A stretch of DNA of 64,000 nt from Paraburkholderia sp. PGU19 (GTDB taxonomy: Bacteria; Pseudomonadota; Gammaproteobacteria; Burkholderiales; Burkholderiaceae): contig NZ_AP023179.1 of assembly GCF_013426915.1 (NCBI RefSeq), positions 3,286,001-3,350,000 of the forward strand, in the 5' to 3' direction. The notes under the pieces were generated by a model. The model had not been told where the DNA came from. It was given only the letters and a program-made list of their open reading frames with translations, and did no database searches. Shown one piece after another: positions 53,787-63,783 of the stretch (positions are counted from its first letter, which is position 1; each line of letters starts with the position of its first letter). A program made the translations under genes and the position numbers.

Positions 53787-54037
53787 TCAGAATTTTCCAA
53801 AAGCGGCGGACCAAAGGGGCCGCCCGAAAGGGTAAGACGATGAGTTCGCGCGCCTGAGCGCCTGGTCATACCGGCGCACGCTTGTGACAGGCCGAACAGC
53901 GATTGTCGCATGCGCGGGCACTTGTCCGACGACGCGCCAAAAGCGCCGGAAAGCGGCTTTCGAGGCTCCGGACGAGGCTTGTTGCGGGCAATCGCGCCAA
54001 TCTGGTGCGAGGCGGTGCGTCGGACCCGTTATCTGTT

Positions 54038-54043
54038 TATAAT
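54038..54043 (+). promoter_or_regulatory. -10 element before rppH
   Basis: A perfect TATAAT lies 33 bp before the rppH ATG; a good -35 is not evident. It sits in the 290-bp divergent gap between proS and rppH. Confidence 0.5.
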
Positions 54044-54076
54044 CAAAGCAATTTTAAAGGATTCGAAGGTGGTTGT

Positions 54077-54774
54077 ATGCTGGATCGTGAAGGCTTTCGC
54101 CCGAACGTCGGCATCATCCTCTTGAACGCTCACAACGAGGTGTTTTGGGGCAAGCGTCTGCGTGAACATTCCTGGCAGTTTCCGCAAGGGGCATCAAGTA
54201 TGGTGAGACCCCCGTGCAGGCGATGTTCAGGGAATTGCACGAAGAAACCGGCCTGCTTCCGGAGCACGTCAAGGTTATCGGTCGCACGCGTGACTGGTTG
54301 CGTTATGAGGTGCCTGACAAGTTCATCAAGCGTGAGGTCCGCGGCCATTACCGCGGCCAGAAGCAGATCTGGTTCCTGCTCCGGATGGTTGGACGCGATT
54401 GCGACATTTGTTTGCGCGCGACCGATCACCCTGAGTTCGATGCCTGGCGCTGGAACGAGTACTGGGTACCGCTCGACTGTGTGATCGAGTTCAAGCGGGA
54501 TGTGTATCAGCTGGCGTTAACGGAATTGTCCCGTTTCCTGCGGCGTCCTGCGCCGCGCACGGAACGGCCCGGTGGACATCATCACGGGCAACGCTATCCA
54601 CGGATGGCGTCGTCGGTGAATGCGCCGCCCGGGGCGTCGATGGAGTCCGCAGCGTCCGTGACGACCGTCACGACGTCATTTGTAGTCGAGACTACGCTGC
54701 GTGCGACAATCGGGTCTGACTGTTCGTCGACGGAAGATCCTGCAGCCGTTCAGGCACCGGGTCTGCGCGACTGA
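54077..54774 (+). pseudogene. rppH: RNA pyrophosphohydrolase RppH, broken by a one-base frameshift
   Basis: RppH converts the 5' triphosphate of mRNA to a monophosphate and so starts RNA decay. The first frame ([20 protein letters not shown]...WQFPQG) shifts after a run of four G at 54188-54191. The family sequence [22 protein letters not shown] requires five G. From there the correct frame continues in the next register ([22 protein letters not shown]) to a stop at 54774. All later residues look conserved, so this is either a very recent mutation or a sequencing error in a homopolymer. Corrected, it would be 232 residues with a Ser/Thr-rich C-terminal tail of about 60 residues. Confidence 0.85.
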
Positions 54775-54849
54775 CGCTAAGCGGCTGTCCACGCCGCATC
54801 TGCCGGTGCGGCGTGTGACACGCTGCGCCGGCGTTTCGAGGAAATCACA

Positions 54850-55434
54850 TTGAAAGTATTTGCTTTCGCCGCGGCGTGTGTCGCCGCGGGCGTTCTGCTG
54901 GCTGGCTGTTCGAGCACCAAGAATTCCACGCCGACTGACGCTTCCAAGTCCGATGGACCCAAGAGCGACTTTCAGTATCTGTTCGACCGGCCGTCGACGT
55001 GGACCGAAAAGAAAGTCGATACGCTCCCGGCCATGCCGCAGCCTGGCGATCTGCTGCCGTTCAACGTTTCGCAGAACACACCGCTGCAGTTCGCGCTCGA
55101 TGCAAAATCGCTGACGGTCGACAGCGACGGCGTGATTCGCTACACGGTGGTGGTCACGAGCCCGAGTGGCGCGCGCAACGTGAACTACGAAGGGATTCGC
55201 TGCGAGGACTACTCGTGGAAGCTATATGCGGGACTCAACGCCGATCACGACGGCTGGGACCGTACGGTCGAAAACGACTGGTCGCGGATCGAAAACGGCG
55301 ATCTGAACGCGTATCACGCGGCGCTTTATCAGGATTACTTCTGCACGAGCAAGCTGCCCGTCGGCAAGGCGGACGCGATTCTGAACAATATCAGGTACAA
55401 GCGCGTGAACAGCACGTTGATTCGCGGAGGCTGA
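54850..55434 (+). CDS. CNP1-like family lipoprotein, TTG start
   Basis: A 194-residue exported protein. It uses TTG at 54850 (KVFAFAAACVAAGVLLAGC), with GAGGAAAT 5 bp upstream. The lipobox LLAGC gives lipidation near residue 20. The mature part resembles the CNP1-like family of unknown function: YLFDRPSTWTEKKVDTLPAMPQ, VVVTSPSGARNVNYEGIRC. It lies 75 bp after rppH and is followed by a strong terminator. Confidence 0.88.
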   Translation: MKVFAFAAACVAAGVLLAGCSSTKNSTPTDASKSDGPKSDFQYLFDRPSTWTEKKVDTLPAMPQPGDLLPFNVSQNTPLQFALDAKSLTVDSDGVIRYTVVVTSPSGARNVNYEGIRCEDYSWKLYAGLNADHDGWDRTVENDWSRIENGDLNAYHAALYQDYFCTSKLPVGKADAILNNIRYKRVNSTLIRGG

Positions 55435-55489
55435 TACAACGGTCTATCATCCGCCCGCGGAAGGCTCCGCGGCTCGATGCCGACGCAAC

Positions 55490-55525
55490 AAAAAGCCGTT
55501 CCATCTTGTGATGGAACGGCTTTTT
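55490..55525. terminator. Bidirectional terminator between the CNP1-like gene and proB
   Basis: AAAAAGCCGTTCCATC and its exact complement form a 16-bp stem around TTGT, ending in seven T on the plus strand. Confidence 0.88.
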
Positions 55526-55551
55526 TTGTGGCCTCGCGGAGGGGAGCACTT

Positions 55552-56670
55552 CTAGATGAGCACCAGATTGTCCCGATGGATGAGTTCGGGCTCGAGCATG
55601 TAACCCAACACCGATTCGATCTCGCCGCTCGGACGACGCTGGATCAGCTTCGTCTCCGCGCTGCTGTAGTTCGTCAGCCCGCGCGCGACTTCGCGCCCCG
55701 ACGGGCTCAGACACGCGATCACCTCGCCGCGCGCGAACGCGCCCTGCACACCGACCACGCCGATCGGCAGCAGACTCTTGCCGCCTTCCGTGAGCTTTTC
55801 GACGGCGCCGTCGTCGATCACCACATGCCCGCGCACCTGAAGATGGTCCGCCATCCACTGCTTGCGCGCGGCCATGCGAGCTGTGCGCGCGATCAACTGC
55901 GTACCGATCGCCTCGCCCGATGCGAGGCGGGCGAGCACATCCGCCTCACGGCCGCTTGCGATCACCGTGTTCGCGCCGCTATGAGCCGCGCGCTTCGCTG
56001 CGAGAATTTTCGTCAACATGCCGCCACGGCCGATGCTCGAACCCGCGCCGCCCGCCATGGCCTCGAGTTCAGGCAAACCGGCATCGGCCTGCTGGACGAG
56101 CGTCGCGCTCGGATCCTTGCGCGGGTCCGCGGTGAAGAGACCTTGCTGGTCGGTCAGGATGATCAGCGCATCGCCTTCGATCAGATTTGCGACCAGCGCA
56201 CCGAGCGTATCGTTGTCACCGAACTTGATTTCGTCGGTGACGACGGTGTCGTTTTCATTGATGATCGGCACCACGCCCAGGCGCAGCAACGTCAGCAGCG
56301 TGGAGCGCGCGTTCAGATAGCGTTCGCGATCGGCCAGGTCCGCGTGCGTCAGCAGGATTTGCGCGGTGCGAATGGAATGCTCGGCGAATCGGCTTTCATA
56401 GACCTGCGCCAGCCCCATCTGACCAACGGCCGCGGCTGCCTGCAGTTCGTCGATTTCACGCGGACGCCTGGTCCAGCCAAGGCGCTGCATGCCCTCGGCG
56501 ATTGCACCCGAACTGACGAGCACGACCTCCTTGCCCTGCTCGCGCAGCGCGGCAATCTGCGCGGCCCAGCGGCCAATCGCCGCGTGATCGAGCCCGCGCC
56601 CGTCGTTCGTGACGAGGCTCGAACCGACTTTCACCACCAATCGCCTGGAATCTGCGATAACGGAACGCAT
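55552..56670 (-). CDS. proB: Glutamate 5-kinase
   Basis: First enzyme of proline synthesis, ATP-dependent phosphorylation of glutamate, 372 residues from 56670 ([20 protein letters not shown]). The amino-acid kinase domain includes [19 protein letters not shown] and [16 protein letters not shown]-terminal PUA domain (about 285-370) follows. It is 72 bp after obgE and is the last gene of the rplU-rpmA-obgE-proB group. Confidence 0.96.
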   Translation of the reverse strand: MRSVIADSRRLVVKVGSSLVTNDGRGLDHAAIGRWAAQIAALREQGKEVVLVSSGAIAEGMQRLGWTRRPREIDELQAAAAVGQMGLAQVYESRFAEHSIRTAQILLTHADLADRERYLNARSTLLTLLRLGVVPIINENDTVVTDEIKFGDNDTLGALVANLIEGDALIILTDQQGLFTADPRKDPSATLVQQADAGLPELEAMAGGAGSSIGRGGMLTKILAAKRAAHSGANTVIASGREADVLARLASGEAIGTQLIARTARMAARKQWMADHLQVRGHVVIDDGAVEKLTEGGKSLLPIGVVGVQGAFARGEVIACLSPSGREVARGLTNYSSAETKLIQRRPSGEIESVLGYMLEPELIHRDNLVLI

Positions 56671-56742
56671 TGTGCGCGGTCTCCAAGATGATTCGTAAGG
56701 CCGGCGCATGCTGGGAGTGCGCCGGATCCAGGGTACGGCTGC

Positions 56743-57861
<1,119 letters not shown>

Positions 57862-58016
57862 TTACTCCGTCCCGTAGGTATTGCTATTTTGCCGCGCGTG
57901 ACGCGCGCGCACCATTGGCCAAACGGCCAGTTTGAGTCTGATTCTTGTCCCATCGCGACAACGAGATGCCGCGACGGCGCCGGGTCCGCGAACAGAAGTC
58001 CGAAAAGCCCGCAAAC

Positions 58017-58050
58017 AAAAAGGCCCCGCAAACTTCGCGGGGCCTTTTTT
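58017..58050. terminator. Terminator between rpmA and obgE
   Basis: AAAGGCCCCGC pairs with GCGGGGCCTTT around AAACTTC; T-runs occur on both strands. On the minus strand it lies past rpmA, so it may partly separate the ribosomal-protein genes from obgE-proB. Confidence 0.7.
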
Positions 58051-58079
58051 CCGGTCCTGAAGCCCGTGCCTGACTAAGC

Positions 58080-58343
58080 TCAGACAGCAGCCGGGACGAC
58101 GTTGACCAGATGCTTCTTGCCGGCGCCCTTCGTCGTGAACTTGACGTGGCCGTCCGTCAGCGCGAACAAGGTGTGGTCCTTGCCGATGCCGACGTTTTCA
58201 CCCGGGTGCATACGCGTGCCGCGTTGACGCACGATGATGCCGCCAGCCAGGATCGCCTGACCGCCGTACACTTTCACGCCAAGTCGTTTCGACTCGGAGT
58301 CGCGGCCGTTCCGGGACGATCCGCCTGCCTTTTTGTGTGCCAT
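58080..58343 (-). CDS. rpmA: Ribosomal protein bL27
   Basis: An 87-residue 50S protein near the peptidyl-transferase centre. The start [20 protein letters not shown] is typical, as are [21 protein letters not shown] and GHVKF. It lies 24 bp after rplU. Confidence 0.98.
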   Translation of the reverse strand: MAHKKAGGSSRNGRDSESKRLGVKVYGGQAILAGGIIVRQRGTRMHPGENVGIGKDHTLFALTDGHVKFTTKGAGKKHLVNVVPAAV

Positions 58344-58367
58344 TTGTTAGCTCCTTGCCCGATGCGC

Positions 58368-58679
58368 TTACGCGTTGATCGCGTCGATGCGCAGTTCGGT
58401 GTAGTTCTGGCGGTGGCCGCCATGCTTCTGGTAGTGCTTCCGGCGGCGCATCTTGAAGATGGTCACTTTCTTGTGACGACCTTGAGACACGACGGTAGCT
58501 TTGACGGAAGCCCCACTGACCAGCGGCGTACCGAACTTAATCGATTCGCCTTCGCCCACTGCGAGAACCTGGTCGAGCGTGATTTCAGCGTCAATGTCTG
58601 CCGGTATCTGTTCTACTTTAAGTTTTTCGCCGACAGCAACTTTATACTGCTTGCCGCCGGTTTTTATGACCGCGTACAT
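58368..58679 (-). CDS. rplU: Ribosomal protein bL21
   Basis: A 103-residue 50S protein that binds 23S rRNA. The start at 58679 gives [20 protein letters not shown]; the upstream open stretch is not part of it. [25 protein letters not shown] is the RNA-binding loop. It is the first gene of the leftward unit and has a strong promoter 50 bp upstream. Confidence 0.97.
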   Translation of the reverse strand: MYAVIKTGGKQYKVAVGEKLKVEQIPADIDAEITLDQVLAVGEGESIKFGTPLVSGASVKATVVSQGRHKKVTIFKMRRRKHYQKHGGHRQNYTELRIDAINA

Positions 58680-58733
58680 TGAAAACCTCACTCTGGATTC
58701 ATTTTCCCCACGCACCACGCGCGGAAACCCTCG

Positions 58734-58762
58734 ATTATACATAGAGTTAGCTGCACGGTCAA
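58734..58762 (-). promoter_or_regulatory. Strong sigma-70 promoter of rplU-rpmA-obgE-proB
   Basis: On the minus strand TTGACC (58762-58757) and TATAAT (58739-58734) are separated by exactly 17 bp. The leader to the rplU ATG is about 50 nt. Confidence 0.75.
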
Positions 58763-58885
58763 AATCAGTTGACAACGGCCGCGTCCACCCGTCCCGTGCG
58801 CGACAAATGCAGGCGATCCATCCGCAAACGGGTCAAAACGGCCATGAACAAATGGTGTCCGGCGCGGAATTGCCGCAGTTCGCCT

Positions 58886-58891
58886 TATAAT
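58886..58891 (+). promoter_or_regulatory. -10 element before ispB
   Basis: A perfect TATAAT lies 26 bp before the ispB ATG, with no clear -35 at standard spacing. It shares the 238-bp divergent gap with the rplU promoter. Confidence 0.45.
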
Positions 58892-58917
58892 TCGCGGCAC
58901 TACCCGAATTCGCCACC

Positions 58918-59910
58918 ATGTCGTCAACCGCCACCCCCACCCCCAACGCAGCAAATCTGCTCGCTCCGATCGCCGAAGACATGCAGCAGGTGAATCGCGT
59001 CATCCGGCACCGTCTGGCGTCCGAGGTGATGCTGATCAACCAGATCTCCGAGTACATCATCAGTGCCGGAGGCAAGCGCCTGCGGCCCGCGCTGCTGTTG
59101 CTCGTGGCAGGCGCGCTCGGCGACAGGACGGGGTATCGGCACGAACTGGCGGCCGTCGTCGAGTTCATTCATACGGCCACGCTGCTGCACGACGACGTCG
59201 TCGACGAATCCGATCTACGCCGTGGCCGTCAGACGGCGAATGCGCTGTTCGGCAACGCGGCGAGCGTGCTGGTCGGCGACTTTCTGTATTCCCGCTCGTT
59301 CCAGATGATGGTCGGCGTGGGCAAGATGCGCGTGATGGAGATTCTTTCGGAAGCGACCAACATCATTTCCGAAGGCGAAGTGCTGCAGTTGTTGAACATG
59401 CACGACGCCGACGTCGACGAAGCGCGCTATATGCAGGTGATCCGCTACAAGACAGCGAAGCTGTTCGAGGCGGCGGCCCAGTTGGGCGCCGTGCTGGCGG
59501 GCGCAGACGCGACCATTGAAGCGGCTGCAGCGGAATTCGGCCGGCGTATCGGCACGGCATTCCAGATCATGGACGACTGGCTCGACTACACGGGCACGCC
59601 GGAATCGATGGGCAAGAACGCTGGCGACGACCTGCGTGAAGGCAAGCCGACGCTGCCGCTCATCTATCTGATCGAACGCGGCACGCCCGAGCAGGCGGCG
59701 CTTGCGCGCGAGGCAATCGAGCAAGGCGGCACGGATCGCTTCGACGAAATTTTCGAGGCCATCACACGTTCCGGCGCGCTGGATCACACACTCGAATGCG
59801 CGAAGCAGGAAGCGCAGGCCGCAGCCGCAGCAATTTCTTCGTTTCCCGATTCCATTTACAAAGAAAGCCTGCTAGAATTATGTTCTTACTCGACGACGAG
59901 GCAGTCTTAA
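58918..59910 (+). CDS. ispB: Octaprenyl (polyprenyl) diphosphate synthase
   Basis: Makes the C40 side chain of ubiquinone-8, 330 residues. The first Asp-rich motif is DDVVD (92-96) in LLHDDVVDESDLRRG. The second is DDWLD (219-223). GGKRLRPALLLL and GEVLQLLN are also typical. The position divergent from rplU-rpmA is conserved in proteobacteria. Confidence 0.95.
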   Translation: MSSTATPTPNAANLLAPIAEDMQQVNRVIRHRLASEVMLINQISEYIISAGGKRLRPALLLLVAGALGDRTGYRHELAAVVEFIHTATLLHDDVVDESDLRRGRQTANALFGNAASVLVGDFLYSRSFQMMVGVGKMRVMEILSEATNIISEGEVLQLLNMHDADVDEARYMQVIRYKTAKLFEAAAQLGAVLAGADATIEAAAAEFGRRIGTAFQIMDDWLDYTGTPESMGKNAGDDLREGKPTLPLIYLIERGTPEQAALAREAIEQGGTDRFDEIFEAITRSGALDHTLECAKQEAQAAAAAISSFPDSIYKESLLELCSYSTTRQS

Positions 59911-59962
59911 ATAAGACTGAAACGCCGGATTAGTCCGGATCGAGTGAAACGCAGTACCAAAT

Positions 59963-60039
59963 CGGGGTGTAGCTTAGCCTGGTAGAGCGCTACGTTCGGG
60001 ACGTAGAGGCCGGAGGTTCGAATCCTCTCACCCCGACCA
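59963..60039 (+). tRNA. tRNA-Pro, anticodon CGG
   Basis: A 77-nt cloverleaf. The acceptor CGGGGTG pairs with CACCCCG; the anticodon stem CTACG/CGTAG holds the loop TTCGGGA, with anticodon CGG at positions 34-36. The T arm is GGAGGTTCGAATCCTC-like, and CCA is encoded at the end. It reads CCG codons, frequent in this GC-rich genome. A terminator follows 8 bp later. Confidence 0.96.
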
Positions 60040-60046
60040 GATTTTG

Positions 60047-60075
60047 AAAAAACCGCGCATTGCGCGGTTTTTTTT
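60047..60075 (+). terminator. Terminator of tRNA-Pro
   Basis: AAAAAACCGCGC-ATT-GCGCGG followed by eight T: a perfect stem with a full T-run directly after the tRNA. Confidence 0.88.
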
Positions 60076-60221
60076 CGTCTGTCGTACGGACAAAGGGCAA
60101 TGGCGTACTGCCCCGCGTTGAAAGGCCGCGCGAGATTTCAAGCTGCCCGTTCGCCCACTGAGGGCTCCCAGCCCCTCTGCTATATTCTCCCCATCCCTTC
60201 CCCTTCTCTTATTCACGTCGC

Positions 60222-61526
60222 GTGGAACAACTTCCCTTATGGGCGCAAATTGGCGCCGTCGTCCTGCTTCTCATTTGCTCCAGCTTCTTCTCCATTACCG
60301 AGACAGCGATGATGGCGATCAACCGCCATCGCCTGAAACATCTCGCGACCAAGGGCGCGCTCGGCGCGAAGACCACCCAAGGCCTGCTCGCGCGCACCGA
60401 TGAACTGCTGAGCGCCGTCCTCATCGGCAACAACCTGTTCAACACGATCATCCCCGTGCTGACAACGTCGATCGCGTTGCACACATTCGGCAGCAATAAC
60501 GTCGTGCTGTCGATTGCGACGGGTATCGTCGCGTTTCTCATCATCGTGTTCGCCGAAATCACGCCGAAGATCGTGGGCGCGACGTTCCCGGAAAAGATCG
60601 CGCTTCCCGCCAGCCTGCTGATCGCGCCGCTCATGCGCGTGTCGAAGCCGCTGATCTGGTTCGTGAATCTGTTCGCGAACGCCATCCTGCGCGTGCTGCA
60701 TATCAATACCAAGGGCGCGCACGACCAGCGGCTGTCGACGGAAGAACTGCGCACCATCGTGCTCGAGTCCGGCAGTTTCATGCCGACCAAGCACCGCAGC
60801 ATTCTGCTGAACCTTTTCGACCTCGAAAACATCACAGTCGACGACGTGATGATCCCGCGCCGCCGCATCGAAGCCCTCGACTTCGACGCACCATTCGAGC
60901 AGATCATGCATCAGCTCGAAACCTGCTATCACAACAAGCTGATCGTCTATCAGGGCGATTTCGACCGCGTGCTCGGCGTGCTCCACGTGCGCAAGACGCT
61001 GTCCGCGCTGCACAACCAGGAGCTGGAACGCGACACGCTGCGCGAACTGCTCGCGGAGCCGTACTTCGTGCCAACGGGCACGCCCGTTTTCCAGCAACTC
61101 CAGTTCTTCCAGGAAAGCCGTCATCGCACTGCACTCGTCGTCGATGAGTACGGCGAATTGCAGGGACTCGTGACACCCGAGGACATCATCGAGGAACTGA
61201 TCGGCGAATTCACGACGTCCGTGCCGCGTAGCGCCAGTTCGCGCGGCGGCTGGAACGAGGAAGGTGAATGCATCGTCGCGGGCAGCATGCCGCTGCGCGA
61301 GTTGAACCGCTGGCTGCAACTGAAGCTGCCGACGGACGGCCCGAAAACGCTGAACGGATTGATCCTGGAAGTTCTCGAAGAAATTCCCGAAGGCGATGTC
61401 TGCGTAAAGATCAACGACATCAAAATCGAAGTTCTGCGCAGCGACGATCAGGCAATCAGAACAGTTAAGGTTTTTCGCCCCGGTCCCGCGCCGGGGTCGA
61501 AGATCAAGCGGCTTGTCGGCCGCTGA
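60222..61526 (+). CDS. CNNM/CorC-family membrane protein with CBS domains
   Basis: A 434-residue inner-membrane protein with a GTG start at 60222. The DUF21/CNNM transmembrane domain (about 5-180, four hydrophobic segments) has SFFSITETAMMAINRHRL and FAEITPKIVGATFPEK. Two CBS domains (about 200-330) contain VDDVMIPRRRIEALD and RTALVVDEYGELQGLVTPEDIIEELIGE. The C-terminal CorC/HlyC domain follows (about 345-430). The group is called hemolysin-like but is linked to Mg2+/Co2+ transport. Confidence 0.9.
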   Translation: MEQLPLWAQIGAVVLLLICSSFFSITETAMMAINRHRLKHLATKGALGAKTTQGLLARTDELLSAVLIGNNLFNTIIPVLTTSIALHTFGSNNVVLSIATGIVAFLIIVFAEITPKIVGATFPEKIALPASLLIAPLMRVSKPLIWFVNLFANAILRVLHINTKGAHDQRLSTEELRTIVLESGSFMPTKHRSILLNLFDLENITVDDVMIPRRRIEALDFDAPFEQIMHQLETCYHNKLIVYQGDFDRVLGVLHVRKTLSALHNQELERDTLRELLAEPYFVPTGTPVFQQLQFFQESRHRTALVVDEYGELQGLVTPEDIIEELIGEFTTSVPRSASSRGGWNEEGECIVAGSMPLRELNRWLQLKLPTDGPKTLNGLILEVLEEIPEGDVCVKINDIKIEVLRSDDQAIRTVKVFRPGPAPGSKIKRLVGR

Positions 61527-61634
61527 CCGCTCACCTCTGGCCCACACCTGGCCATTCGGCTGAATAGCGGCCCCTTGCGCGATACCGGATGATGAAGCCG
61601 TCATGTTTTACAGGCGGCTCGCAGCCGGTCTTCG

Positions 61635-62888
61635 ATGCGCACTTCTTCCCTCTCCGCGACACCCGCGCCCAACATCGGCACGAACAGACGGGCGCTTCAA
61701 CCCGCCACGCCTGATGCAGACAGCCCACCTGCCGTGCGCCTGCTCGCCGACACGCTGCACGAAGCCGCGCGCCTCAACGCATCCGATCTGCACATCGAAC
61801 CGAAGGAGCACGGCTGGCGGATGCGTCTGCGCGTCGACGGTGTGTTGCACGAGCTTGGGCGTCCACCCGCGCATCTGCGCGACGCGTTCATCACACGCGT
61901 GAAAGTGCTGGCGCGCATGGATATTGCGGAACGGCGGGTGCCGCAGGACGGCCGCTTGCGCCTGCCCATCGCGGCGGGTCGCGTCGAGGACTATCGCGTG
62001 AACTCGCTGCCTACGCTGTTCGGCGAAAAACTCGTGCTGCGGTGGCTCGAAGCGCTGCCCGCCGATCTCTCGCTCGATTCGCTCGGACTCGCGCCCGGGC
62101 AGCGCGACATCGTGGACCGGTCGATCCGCTCGCCTCACGGACTCGTGCTCGTCACGGGCCCGACGGGTAGCGGCAAGACAATGTCGCTGTACTGCTTCCT
62201 GCAACTGCTGAATGCCGAGTCGCGCAATCTCTGTTCGGTCGAAGATCCAGCCGAAATCCAGCTCGCGGGCATCAACCAGGTCAGCGTGCGCGAAAAGGCC
62301 GGGTTGACGTTTGCCGTCGCGCTGCGCGCGTTCCTGCGTCAGGACCCGGACGTCATCATGGTCGGCGAAATCCGCGACGAAGAGACAGCCGACGTCGCCG
62401 TCAAGGCGGCGCAAACAGGACACCTCGTCCTGTCGACACTGCATACGAACGATGCGCCCGCAGCCATCGCGCGTCTGATCGACATCGGCGTCGAGCCCTA
62501 CAACCTCGCGGCCGCGTTGCGACTCGTCACAGCGCAGCGGCTGGTGCGGCGGCTGTGTCCTGCATGCACGCGTGCTTCTTCGGAAACGTCCGCTTCGCTA
62601 CGCGCAGCCGGCGTGTCCGACGATCAGATCGCCCACTGGCGCCCCTACATTCCTCACGGATGCGAAGCGTGTCATGGGATCGGCTTTCGCGGACGAATCG
62701 GCATTCATCAAACGATGCCGGTTTCGGACGCGATGCGCGAACTCATCGTCGCGCGCGCCGGTACGCATGAGATTGCGCGACAGGCACACGTCGAGCGCGT
62801 TCAGACCTTGCGCGAAGCCGCGGTAGCCCGCGCTTTCGACGGCACGACGAGCCTCGCCGAAGCCTTGAGCGCAACGGAGGTCGCATGA
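61635..62888 (+). CDS. pilB: Type IV pilus assembly ATPase, PilB/GspE family
   Basis: Hexameric ATPase driving pilus extension, 417 residues, shorter than typical PilB because the N-terminal N1 domain is missing or reduced. DLHIEPKEHGWRMRLRVDG begins the N2 domain. Walker A GPTGSGKT is at 175-182. SVEDPAEIQLAGINQVSV is the Asp box, and DPDVIMVGEIRDEETADVA carries Walker B. HLVLSTLHTNDA is the His box. A zinc tetracysteine site follows (RRLCPAC ... GCEACHG). It overlaps the pilC start by 4 bp. With pilD downstream, this is the pilB-pilC-pilD cluster. Confidence 0.93.
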   Translation: MRTSSLSATPAPNIGTNRRALQPATPDADSPPAVRLLADTLHEAARLNASDLHIEPKEHGWRMRLRVDGVLHELGRPPAHLRDAFITRVKVLARMDIAERRVPQDGRLRLPIAAGRVEDYRVNSLPTLFGEKLVLRWLEALPADLSLDSLGLAPGQRDIVDRSIRSPHGLVLVTGPTGSGKTMSLYCFLQLLNAESRNLCSVEDPAEIQLAGINQVSVREKAGLTFAVALRAFLRQDPDVIMVGEIRDEETADVAVKAAQTGHLVLSTLHTNDAPAAIARLIDIGVEPYNLAAALRLVTAQRLVRRLCPACTRASSETSASLRAAGVSDDQIAHWRPYIPHGCEACHGIGFRGRIGIHQTMPVSDAMRELIVARAGTHEIARQAHVERVQTLREAAVARAFDGTTSLAEALSATEVA

Positions 62889-63752
62889 CGGCCGTGGCCA
62901 TCCAGGAACAACGCTTCGAGTGGCGCGCTATATTGCCAGTTAGTCGAGGTCGGTGAAGCCTCGGGCGCGCTGCCGACCGTCCTTGCCCGGCTCGCCGACG
63001 ACCGCGAGCGCGCCGCCGCCCAGCGCGCGAAAGTGCGCGCCGCGCTCACCTATCCCGTCGCGATCCTGCTCCTCGCGCTCGCGATCACAGCCGCCCTGCT
63101 AGTGTGGGTCGTTCCGACGTTCAAACAGATCTTCGATGGTTTCGGCGCAAAGCTACCCGCGCCGACTCAACTCGTACTCGCAATGTCAGCGGCGGCTGGC
63201 CGCTGGAGCGTGCCGCTCGCCTCGCTCGTGTGCGTGCTTGTGTTCGCGATGCGTCGCGTGCTGCGCTGCTCGGAAGCGGCTCGTCTACAGTTCGCCCGCG
63301 CGACGCTGCGTCTGCCCGTCGCCGGTTCACTGCTCACCACACTGTGCGCGGCGCGCTGGAGCCGCGCGCTTGGCACGTTGCTGTCGGCAGGCACGCCGCT
63401 CGCCGACGCATTCGATTCGCTCACGCACGCAACGGGCAACGCGTGCTTCGATCGCGCGACCGTCGCGATCTCAGCGCAACTTAGACGCGGCGTGCGGCTC
63501 GCGCCCGCGATGCGTGAAGCGCAATGTTTCCCCGAAGCAATCGTGCACCCCGTCGCCATCGCTGAAGAGTCGGGCACGCTGGATACGATGCTGCTCGATG
63601 TGGCGTCGCTGAGCGATCGTCAGGTAGACGAAAAGATCGCAGGCCTCGCGAGCCTGTGCGAGCCGCTTGTGATCGTCGTGCTGGGCGGGCTGGTCGGCGG
63701 TCTGGTCGTCGCGATGTATCTTCCCATCATCCAACTTGGCAACGTGGTGTAG
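62885..63752 (+). pseudogene. pilC: Type IV pilus platform protein PilC, internal deletion and frameshift
   Basis: The start (MTAVAIQEQRFEWRA) overlaps pilB by 4 bp and opens as PilC does. After 16 codons the sequence jumps, in another frame, to LYCQLVEVGEASGALPTVLARLA, which family members have well over 100 residues in. The original frame ends at a TGA near 62956. The rest (three membrane segments and the second T2SSF domain, to 63752) is intact and conserved. The loss removes most of the first T2SSF domain, about 350 bp (estimate), with length 3n+2. Either an ancestral deletion or an assembly collapse; if real, pilus assembly should fail. Confidence 0.85.
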
Positions 63753-63783
63753 TAGCATCGCAGCCGAGTCCAGACAATCAATC

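Noticed and set aside
51552..53843. 763-codon rightward open frame
   Set aside because: Antisense of proS and marC; Arg/His/Asp-rich composition typical of shadows in GC-rich DNA.
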